Shown: positions 27,876 through 34,388 of the stretch, one piece after another
Numbering within the stretch: position 1 is the first letter of the stretch
How the letters are laid out: each line of letters opens with the position of its first letter
Assembly (NCBI GenBank): GCA_004563195.1
Contig: SFTJ01000023.1
Coordinates: forward strand, 1-46,337
Direction: 5' to 3'
DNA from: a bacterium
Lineage (GTDB): Bacteria; Bacteroidota; Bacteroidia; Bacteroidales; Muribaculaceae
Length of the DNA stretch: 46,337 bases
Notes under the pieces: model-generated
The model's input: only the letters and a program-made list of their open reading frames with translations
Database searches by the model: none
Told to the model about the DNA's origin: nothing
Position numbers and translations under genes: made by a program

Positions 27876-27977
27876 CAAGATTAGTGATATATGCCGTAGA
27901 GCATCAGCAGGCACGCACGAAAGCGCCGCATATCCCGATTTTTGTTTAGCGACGTTGCATAATTGCCCGTCATAGAT

Positions 27978-27985
27978 TACCTTTG
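27978..27985 (+). promoter_or_regulatory. Promoter -7 element of the TPR regulator
   Basis: TACCTTTG matches TAnnTTTG, with GTTG at 27954-27957 about 20 bases upstream as a weak -33 element. The ATG at 28023 is 37 bases downstream. Confidence 0.6.
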
Positions 27986-28022
27986 TGGATAAACATAACA
28001 GAAGGCAATCAATAATGTGAAT

Positions 28023-29723
28023 ATGAAATCAGCAAAAGCGAAGATTATATACTTTATAATTGCAACCTTTGTAATGTTGGCGTCGTGCGGGCGAAGCACG
28101 CGGCAATCGTTGTCGCCCGAGTTGCAGCATCTCGACAGCCTTGTGGCGGCGCAGCCCGATAGTGCGCTTCGCTATCTGCCGCAAGTGCCGGTGCCCGACG
28201 CCGACGACCGATATGCCTATGCCACTTGGTGCTTGCTCAAGACCTGGACCGAATATCGATGCTATCAGCCCATTACCACCGACACACTTGTGAATAAAGG
28301 ATTTGGCTACTTTGTGATGAATAGCGACGACCATGGCCGCCGCGCGCTTGCTTATTATTTGCGTGCTGTGGTGCATGAAGAGATGAAAGTGGGCGATAAT
28401 GCCGACCATGTGCTCGACCTAATGAAGGGCTGCAAAGAAGCCGACCAGTGCGACGACCATGTGCTTGCCTCGCAACTCTATCACCGCTATGGCTTGGCTA
28501 TGACCGACAGCGACCGCCACGATGAGGCAAAAGTGTGGCTCGAACGCTTTCTCGACCGCGCCACCAAGGCTAACTCGAAAAAAGAACAGATAATAGCACT
28601 TATCAACCTGTCGAACAATGCATTATATTTAGCCGGCACAGGCGGCGACACGAGCGTGGCGATAGAGTATGCCGCCAAAGCCTACCATCTGGCACTGGAG
28701 TGGAATATGCCCGTGGAGCAAGGAAAGGCAGCCGGACAGCTCTCATCGTGCTATTCGCGCAGCCAGAATGCCGCTGAGGCACTGAAATATGCTATAGTAG
28801 CTAAGGACATAGATGAGATGCAGCATAATTTGCACAACCGTAAGACCGAGGTGGTGTATACCCGCATAGCCGATGCACACCGCAAACTCGGCAATGCCGA
28901 CTCGGCACTGTATTATGCCCGCAAGAATCAATACAGCCAAAAGCTCAGAACTCGCAAGAATGCTACTCAGATAATGTATATTGTGTATCGCGACTTGCTT
29001 GGCGATAATGATAGGGCAGTGGAGCTGATGTCGCTCTACAATCTTCAGAACGATAGCATGAAACGAGAGATGCAGGCAGTGGAAGTGGCAAAAAACGAGG
29101 CTGTTTACGGTCAGGAACAAGAGCAAAATGCACGTAGCGAGGCGCGAAATCAGCGAACGGTGATGCTGGTGGTGCTTGCCGTGATAGTGGTGGCGGCAGT
29201 GCTGACGGTGAGAGTGCTTCGCCGCCAATTGCGCAAGACCGAGGCAAAAGCCGAAAGCCGAATGACCCACCTGCATCAAGCCGAGGCACGACTGAATGAA
29301 GTGCAACAAGAGATGCAGAGCGAGATAGCCACGCTGCAGAGCCGTCTTGCATCCGACAAAGAGCGCAGCGGAAAATTGAGTGAAGAAATAGTAAACAACA
29401 ATACCCTTGTGGCACAGTTGCGCCGGCAGCCGCGTTTCCTCACTGCCGAAGAGTGGAAAAAACTCGAATCGATTGTCGATAGCGGCTACGACGGCTATAT
29501 GCGTCGGCTCGATGAGCGCTTTGCCACACTCACCGAAGTCGACCGCCAGTTATGCATGCTTATACGCCTGCGATTTGAGGTTAAGGACATGGCACGCATT
29601 ATGGCAGTGTCGGCCACCTCGGTGTCGCGACAGAAGTTGCGACTGAAAAATCGCTTGCTCGCAGCCGAGCCCGATTGCCTGTCGTCGGGCATCGGTCTCG
29701 ACGCATTTTTGATGTCGTTTTGA
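28023..29723 (+). CDS. TPR-transmembrane-HTH regulator
   Basis: I chose ATG 28023 (566 residues) over the GTG two codons earlier. The N-terminus is a signal peptide or lipobox (FVMLASC). Residues about 30-340 are helical repeats of tetratricopeptide type with LYHRYGLAMTDSDRHDEA and AYHLALEWNMPVEQGKAAGQ. One membrane helix (VMLVVLAVIVVAAVLTVRVL, about 380-400) is followed by a coiled coil (about 405-460) and a C-terminal DNA-binding-like domain with a helix-turn-helix segment (MARIMAVSATSVSRQKLRLK). Such one-piece periplasmic-TPR/cytoplasmic-HTH regulators are frequent in Bacteroidales. Ligand and target genes are unknown; neighbours suggest nothing firm. Confidence 0.8.
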   Translation: MKSAKAKIIYFIIATFVMLASCGRSTRQSLSPELQHLDSLVAAQPDSALRYLPQVPVPDADDRYAYATWCLLKTWTEYRCYQPITTDTLVNKGFGYFVMNSDDHGRRALAYYLRAVVHEEMKVGDNADHVLDLMKGCKEADQCDDHVLASQLYHRYGLAMTDSDRHDEAKVWLERFLDRATKANSKKEQIIALINLSNNALYLAGTGGDTSVAIEYAAKAYHLALEWNMPVEQGKAAGQLSSCYSRSQNAAEALKYAIVAKDIDEMQHNLHNRKTEVVYTRIADAHRKLGNADSALYYARKNQYSQKLRTRKNATQIMYIVYRDLLGDNDRAVELMSLYNLQNDSMKREMQAVEVAKNEAVYGQEQEQNARSEARNQRTVMLVVLAVIVVAAVLTVRVLRRQLRKTEAKAESRMTHLHQAEARLNEVQQEMQSEIATLQSRLASDKERSGKLSEEIVNNNTLVAQLRRQPRFLTAEEWKKLESIVDSGYDGYMRRLDERFATLTEVDRQLCMLIRLRFEVKDMARIMAVSATSVSRQKLRLKNRLLAAEPDCLSSGIGLDAFLMSF

Positions 29724-29822
29724 CCCCTTTTTGATGCCCCCGGGGTGGGCTGTCTATATTGTCGCTATTTAAATACTTGAAATACAGATAGTTGAAAAAT
29801 CGCCTTGTCTATATATTTTTTA

Positions 29823-29852
29823 TTGTATATAGGCGAGGCGATGTTAACTTTG
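29823..29852 (+). promoter_or_regulatory. Promoter of the HExxH membrane protein gene
   Basis: TTG at 29823-29825 and TAACTTTG at 29845-29852 are 19 bases apart, a good Bacteroidota promoter apart from the ATTG form of the -33 box. The ATG at 29939 leaves a leader of about 80 bases. Confidence 0.65.
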
Positions 29853-29938
29853 CAATACCGAACGATGGCAAAAGTCCCCGATTCGGAGTGAATGATAATG
29901 AAACAGTAAGAAAACAGCATTAACAAAACAGAGAAGAT

Positions 29939-30439
29939 ATGGCAAAGAAAGTTCGTCAATACGCATGCTTAATAATGGCAGTAGTGGTATATTTTTTGAT
30001 ACACGAAGGAGCCCATGCATTGGTGGCACTATATTATGGAGTGTTTGAGTCGATAAGATTTTTGGGAGTGGGCATACAGGTGGTAGTAGACCACGAAGCC
30101 ATGACCGAGACGCAGATAGGAATATTCTGCTTGGTAGGGGCGGTGTCGACCCTGATAGCAGGTTGGGCATTTTTGCTTATGAGCCGAACTATATGCTCGT
30201 TTAAGAGCGCCTATGTTCGCACCTTCGGCTGGTATGTAACCATGGTGTTGCTGATACTTGATCCACTCTATCTCTCGGTGCTTTATCGCTATGTGGGCGG
30301 AGGCGACATGAACGGCATACAACTGCTGGTGCCCGAGCTCGCCGCACAAATCACCTTCGGAGCACTGCTGGTGATAAATGCCATTGCCATGGTAGTTTTG
30401 GCTTACAAACCATATAAAGAATCTTTTCAAACCGCATGA
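29939..30439 (+). CDS. Integral membrane protein with HExxH motif (M50-like)
   Basis: 166 residues with about four membrane helices (9-30, 53-80, 90-115, 135-158). The first helix contains HEGAH (His22, Glu23, His26), the zinc motif used by site-2-type (M50) metalloproteases, which place it inside the first core helix as here. A third ligand is usually an Asp in a later loop; GGGDMNGIQ around residue 125 offers one. The protein is shorter than characterised S2P proteases and lacks PDZ domains. It may therefore be a minimal membrane protease, or a related non-protease. Neighbours give no substrate. A 23-codon hydrophobic ORF follows 6 bases after its stop. Confidence 0.65.
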   Translation: MAKKVRQYACLIMAVVVYFLIHEGAHALVALYYGVFESIRFLGVGIQVVVDHEAMTETQIGIFCLVGAVSTLIAGWAFLLMSRTICSFKSAYVRTFGWYVTMVLLILDPLYLSVLYRYVGGGDMNGIQLLVPELAAQITFGALLVINAIAMVVLAYKPYKESFQTA

Positions 30440-30445
30440 AATATT

Positions 30446-30517
30446 ATGATAGCTACAATAATTATAACCACAGCGTGCATGAGCGCAGCATTAGTGGCAA
30501 GCATACTTAAAGCCTGA
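30446..30517 (+). CDS. Hydrophobic micro-ORF, 23 residues
   Basis: ATG at 30446 opens a 23-codon frame, MIATIIITTACMSAALVASI plus LKA, ending at TGA 30515-30517. It is a single predicted membrane helix with one Cys and lies 6 bases after the HExxH protein stop, a spacing seen in translationally coupled genes. It is too short to prove coding from composition alone. A weak GCCTG...CAGGC dyad overlaps its end and could be the operon terminator. Confidence 0.35.
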   Translation: MIATIIITTACMSAALVASILKA

Positions 30518-30670
30518 GCCCTTAAGAGCAGGCAATGTGTTATAAACTACTGAAATATGTCACCTGTTGAAGTGGTTCGCTCCACTCGATAGGTTTCCGT
30601 GCTATGCAGCAGTTCTTGTATTTCGTCTTTTGTTATCATTTGACTTATTTCTCTTGTGCGACTCCTATGT

Positions 30671-31288
30671 TTATTGGAAAGTTTTTCCGTTGTCAAAATA
30701 GAGAGGATGGTTATTGTCCGTTAGAAACTGAATCTGCAAATCCATCAGTTCTGCGTTTGCTCCGGTCACTTCTAGATCTTTATCAAATACAACATAGAAG
30801 TCTACCGAAAGCATTTGTTCTACATCTTTGGATTTTTTTGCACATTTTGGCTTTATGATTCCATCAAATGTATGCCATAATTGCGCGATTGCATCGTTCG
30901 CTCTTTGAATAATAGTCAGATAATTGAAATCCGAAACATTTGTTTTGAACTCAATAAGACACATTTCTTTATCTGTCAGAAGCATTCCGTCGCACACTCC
31001 ACCGACAATAACACTTGGTCCTGTGATTATTCTGCCATCAAGTGGCAGCAAAGCAATCGTGATATTGTTTGGATTTGTTGCCACGAAACACTTTGTAACA
31101 AACTCAGGTGCTACATCTGTCCAATCTGTATAACCAAGATTCCTGTCATCATAGACGTAAAGATGCTCGGCAGAACTCTTGCCGAAAGCATTAGCCACAC
31201 CAATAGCGCCACAATCTTGTAATGCGGTGCACAACCTAAGGCTTGTGATGGCTACAGGTAAATCGTTATTTTGCGAGAGTCTTGGCAT
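30671..31288 (-). CDS. PD-(D/E)XK nuclease-like protein, partner of the ATPase
   Basis: 205 residues. The middle holds a candidate PD-(D/E)XK core: VCDGMLLTDKEMCLIEFKTN, with Asp100, then Glu113 and Lys115 on the next strand, a spacing typical of this nuclease fold. A helix with IIQRANDAIAQLWHTF follows, also usual. The remaining sequence is not recognised. Its ATG at 31288 lies inside the end of the ATPase gene (23-base overlap), pointing to coupled translation and a working pair. An ABC-type ATPase next to a nuclease-like protein is a repeated design in anti-phage defence, so the role of inducible nucleic-acid cleavage is inferred. It is not the TOPRIM partner of PARIS or OLD systems: no TOPRIM motif is visible. 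Confidence 0.62.
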   Translation of the reverse strand: MPRLSQNNDLPVAITSLRLCTALQDCGAIGVANAFGKSSAEHLYVYDDRNLGYTDWTDVAPEFVTKCFVATNPNNITIALLPLDGRIITGPSVIVGGVCDGMLLTDKEMCLIEFKTNVSDFNYLTIIQRANDAIAQLWHTFDGIIKPKCAKKSKDVEQMLSVDFYVVFDKDLEVTGANAELMDLQIQFLTDNNHPLYFDNGKTFQ

Positions 31289-32477
31289 AATATTGATACA
31301 AAGAGTTGAAGACTCGCATAATTTCGTCTGATGCAGAATCTAATTCATTCTTGGAAACAAGTCCTGTTTTCTCATTTATCACAGATTGACAATAACATTC
31401 GTCTGAAGAAGACAGACGGTAGGCTGCTATTTCATTCTCATTAATTTGATACTTTACAGGCAATATGGCCTCTATCTGCCCCCTCTGTTCCTCAGTAGCA
31501 TTGGTATATGCTTTTGCTCCCATAATCATTGTATTGATAATTGCCAATGAATATGGACTATGCGTAGTGAACACAAGCATATTCTCCTCAGCACTTGCAT
31601 TGTTGTAGATCAAAGAAAAGAGCACCTCCATCTGCGAACGAGGGAAGAGGTTCAATTCTGGTTCTTCAACGATGTTTATAAGCTGATTATATCTATTGGC
31701 ATATGACAATTGACGAATCATCATATCTTTGATACTGTCAGAATATTCTTCATTCTGCATGATTTCAGCTACTCTTTTTTCTAGTTTGTCTTTTTCTTCT
31801 TTTGAGAGCTTAACTTCTTCCTTATCGGATATCTTACTGCTCAAATACTCCGAAACAATGCACATCGGAAGGGATGACTGAATGCCACTGGAAGCATTGA
31901 TAAGTCTTACTTTATAGTCTACCCCGTGAATCCATCCTGCATCATTCAAACTGTCATATTCAAAACGCAATCCCTCAAACGGTAGATTATAGCCATTCTG
32001 AAAGAATTTCTTCGCATTTACAAATTCGTCAGAGAATGTCTCACTGGAATCAGGCAACTCTTTTAAAAGTTTTGACTTGTTTTCGGCTACGCTCACTATC
32101 GAACGTTCTGCTGGAACATACATTACCTTTGAGATGCCTTTTATCTCGTGATTCTTGTCGATTACGCTGAAATTTCCGTTCTCATACAAAAAATCATATA
32201 AATCTCCTTCAAATTTGATGTATGAGCTCTCATTGACGAAGGATTCTATTCTGTGATATTTACACAGCATTTTCTGAAATCTATTATACTGTTCAAAGTA
32301 TGATAGTTTGTATTTCTTTTGGCTCAGAACCTTCTCTGTCCACTTAAACATGGAGAAAAGTTTTGCCACGCAACTCTTGCCTGTGCCTTGGTCTCCTATG
32401 AACAAGGTTACTTTCTTAAAAATAACATCTAGGTCTTTGACAGGACCGAATGATTTTACTATTAAACGTTCGTTCAT
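31266..32477 (-). CDS. ABC-type AAA ATPase (AAA_15/AAA_21 group), defence-like
   Basis: 403 residues, cytoplasmic. It begins with RLIVKSFGPVKDLDVIF, the usual opening of SMC/OLD-like ATPases, then Walker A GDQGTGKS (28-35). A conserved YVPAERS is at 120-126. The signature is degenerate, SSGIQ at 196-200; a Lys/Glu-rich coiled-coil insert spans about 210-262; Walker B is LINIVEEPELNLFP (266-279) with Glu271/Glu272; the switch His306 is in TTHSPYSL. All parts of a working ABC ATPase are present. The downstream nuclease-like gene overlaps it by 23 bases and an XRE regulator lies upstream. By analogy with other ATPase-nuclease pairs it may sense phage components and activate the nuclease; this is inference. 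Codon use is AT-rich, unlike the core genes. Confidence 0.8.
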   Translation of the reverse strand: MNERLIVKSFGPVKDLDVIFKKVTLFIGDQGTGKSCVAKLFSMFKWTEKVLSQKKYKLSYFEQYNRFQKMLCKYHRIESFVNESSYIKFEGDLYDFLYENGNFSVIDKNHEIKGISKVMYVPAERSIVSVAENKSKLLKELPDSSETFSDEFVNAKKFFQNGYNLPFEGLRFEYDSLNDAGWIHGVDYKVRLINASSGIQSSLPMCIVSEYLSSKISDKEEVKLSKEEKDKLEKRVAEIMQNEEYSDSIKDMMIRQLSYANRYNQLINIVEEPELNLFPRSQMEVLFSLIYNNASAEENMLVFTTHSPYSLAIINTMIMGAKAYTNATEEQRGQIEAILPVKYQINENEIAAYRLSSSDECYCQSVINEKTGLVSKNELDSASDEIMRVFNSLYQYYAKTLAK

Positions 32478-32567
32478 ATGATTTTCTTTTTTTGGTATTC
32501 TTGTTTATAACGCCTTTGTCTTTTGCAATGACATGGATTTCATTCTGCCATAGATACTAAAGACATA

Positions 32568-32765
32568 TCATTTCTTTTCAATCCTCAACAGTTCGTTAAT
32601 ATCGACTTCGAGAATTTCCGCAATCTTGACAAATGTCTCCATAGGTGGCTGGCTGGAATTGGTACACCATTTACTTACGGTAGTTGGTGCACATTCCAAT
32701 TGCTCGGATAGCCACTTGTTTGTCCTCTTCTTATCTGCGAGAACCACTTTGATTCTATTTTCCAT
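32568..32765 (-). CDS. XRE-family helix-turn-helix regulator
   Basis: 65 residues forming one Cro/C1-type DNA-binding domain: KRTNKWLSEQLECAPTTVSK carries helices 2 and 3, followed by NSSQPPMETFVKIAEILEVD and ELL. It is first in the operon with the ATPase and nuclease-like genes, 90 bases before the ATPase start. A perfect 14-bp palindrome lies between its promoter and start codon, as expected for self-repression. Such small XRE proteins often keep defence operons silent. Confidence 0.88.
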   Translation of the reverse strand: MENRIKVVLADKKRTNKWLSEQLECAPTTVSKWCTNSSQPPMETFVKIAEILEVDINELLRIEKK

Positions 32766-32787
32766 TCTTCTTCAGATGAGTTGTACC

Positions 32788-32801
32788 TTATTATATAATA
32801 A
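32788..32801. promoter_or_regulatory. Palindromic operator candidate for the XRE regulator
   Basis: TTATTATATAATAA is a perfect 14-bp palindrome placed between the -7 box (32810-32817) and the XRE start codon at 32765, so a bound dimer would block transcription start. Confidence 0.5.
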
Positions 32802-32809
32802 TACGCGCA

Positions 32810-32817
32810 CAAAATTA
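32810..32817 (-). promoter_or_regulatory. Promoter -7 element of the XRE-ATPase-nuclease operon
   Basis: The minus strand reads TAATTTTG, matching TAnnTTTG, 44 bases before the XRE ATG. No well-spaced -33 TTTG is seen. Confidence 0.55.
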
Positions 32818-33015
32818 ATTAAATTTCCGCAAAACGAAGAAAAGAAAACCATTTTTCTGTAAAATACAGTCAATTTTATATCTTTTTCTTCACTTTTATT
32901 CTTCGTAGATACCATTTTTTAGCGTGCTTAACCACAAAAAGTGCCACCTTTGGCAGAAATATAATGTAGAGCAATAAGGCATTACGACTAAAAGTTGTCA
33001 GTATTGGCAGATTTT

Positions 33016-33041
33016 AGTAATGACAAGGTTTTATCATTACT
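33016..33041 (-). terminator. Hairpin after the small secreted protein gene
   Basis: AGTAATGA (33016-33023) pairs perfectly with TCATTACT (33034-33041) across a 10-base loop, 69 bases beyond the stop of the 110-residue secreted protein. There is no U-tract, so termination is only suggested by position. Confidence 0.35.
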
Positions 33042-33109
33042 GCATTCCTAGTCTAACATAAATCAAAAAAATGCAACAACAATGAAACATTTTATGTGTT
33101 TTCTTTTGG

Positions 33110-33442
33110 TTATTTGGGGAGAAATTCATACCTTTGCAGTGATTTTGTAACATGTTGATTATCAATGGTTATTTTCGTTTTTGCGACATGTGTGCAACAT
33201 CCAGTGCTAACGCATTGATAGTCAGTTAAAGTCGTTTTTGAGGAGGAAAAACTAAACTGCTGAGGATTCTTATCCCATGGCAGTTTGATATCAGGAAGCT
33301 GTATCGGAGGATTTTTCTCCAGACCAACATCCTCACTGACTTGCTGTAGCGCTATTTGTTCAAACAAGTCCATTTCTTGGCCCCAAACGCACAGAGTATA
33401 CCAAAACAATGCGAGGCCCACACACCAGATTCTTTTCTTCAT
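33110..33442 (-). CDS. Small secreted protein of unknown function
   Basis: 110 residues with a signal peptide (1-21, ending LCVWGQ). The mature protein has a Pro-rich centre (NPPIQLPDIKLPWDKNP) and a C-terminal part with Cys77, Cys82 and Cys83 (YQCVSTGCC), which could form disulphides in the periplasm. No family is recognised. Its own promoter and a hairpin behind it support a single-gene unit. Base composition is AT-rich like the neighbouring defence-like operon. Real coding is likely because of the clean signal peptide and promoter, but the function is open. Confidence 0.6.
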   Translation of the reverse strand: MKKRIWCVGLALFWYTLCVWGQEMDLFEQIALQQVSEDVGLEKNPPIQLPDIKLPWDKNPQQFSFSSSKTTLTDYQCVSTGCCTHVAKTKITIDNQHVTKSLQRYEFLPK

Positions 33443-33529
33443 AATAGTTTTATTTCATTTTTGTCGTGTCGAATATTGCACTTATCTTAGAGTTGCGGAA
33501 AAATTGAAAAACTCAATCGACCGGCATGG

Positions 33530-33537
33530 CAAAGGTA
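33530..33537 (-). promoter_or_regulatory. Promoter -7 element of the small secreted protein gene
   Basis: On the minus strand TACCTTTG matches TAnnTTTG well. The ATG at 33442 is about 88 bases away, leaving an 80-base leader. Confidence 0.55.
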
Positions 33538-33635
33538 CGAATATAATCAGGAAAACTCACCCCTTTAGGAGGAATATTTTCAATAATGCCGGATATGAAA
33601 ATTGCTAAGTTGTGAAAAAATGTTCAAAAAAATAT

Positions 33636-33666
33636 TTTGCAATTTCAAAAAATCTATATAGCTTTG
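33636..33666 (+). promoter_or_regulatory. Orphan promoter, possible small RNA
   Basis: TTTG (33636-33639), 19 bases, TAGCTTTG (33659-33666): an ideal Bacteroidota promoter with no ORF behind it. A 6-bp hairpin (33700-33717) follows, and a T6 run at 33771-33776 could end a transcript of about 100 bases. The next gene on this strand starts more than 700 bases later. Confidence 0.5.
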
Positions 33667-34388
33667 CAATCGTGTTGAATAATAGTAGGCACAAATTGAG
33701 GAAAAAAATAGTTTTCCAAGAGACAGAGTTCTTCTGTTTTGAGTGAGAGTTTCAACTAATGTATAACCCCTTTTTTAATCAAAATGAATCTTAGCGATAT
33801 GCGGTAAGATAAGTTATCTGTCGCTATTAGTCTAAGGTCGGAAAATTCGAGGCGAGGTGCAAAAGTAATCACGCAAAAGAATAATCCGACGGCACAAAAC
33901 AAACCCCCTCATGCCGTGCGAAGGAGAGGTTGAGGCACTTGCCCCCAAAGCGAGAAATGCCGAAAGCGCCCCGACAGCGAAGTGAGAGTGTTTTATCCTT
34001 GGCAAAAAGGTTCCTGAAGCACACACAGGGAATTCTATCCTAAATGACGAAATAATAGTAACAATAGAGAGAAGGGCTCGGCGCGGCATAGCGTGCGGGC
34101 TTTGAGCCAAGCACTATATATTGTAGTCACTTGGCAAAACGATAGGGTTGCAGACACGTAAAGATAACGAGCATTATTAAAGATAATGGTGTTCATTTCA
34201 ACGAATGTAACTCGCCGGTGCCCCGGAAACTTAAGTAATGAATAAATAAGCGAAAACACAAAAGTCGGATAGAATAAACAATACGCCTCGGAGCAAACGA
34301 GGCCTATGTGGTGAAAGGAACAGAAAATACTGTAGAGAGAAGAGAAATAACGATTTTTTTCAAAAAACAAACAAGTAGTGTGAAGGAT

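Larger units (their letters stand above)
33443..34388. other. 946-base region without a clear gene
   Basis: It holds the minus promoter of the small secreted protein and an orphan plus-strand promoter (33636-33666) followed by hairpin-forming sequence. From about 33835 to 34110 composition shifts to GC-rich with no convincing frame; a 92-codon minus frame there has no family features. The remainder leads into the AAA+ gene. A GTG-started extension of the AAA+ frame from 34308 is judged untranslated. Confidence 0.55.

Noticed and set aside
30671..32477. PARIS (AriA/AriB) or Gabija identity
   Set aside because: The partner has no TOPRIM or DUF4435 features and the ATPase lacks a fused TOPRIM domain; a PD-(D/E)XK-like core is seen instead.
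33832..34110. 92-codon minus frame
   Set aside because: No promoter, no domain, and unusual composition; looks like intergenic repeat sequence read by chance.
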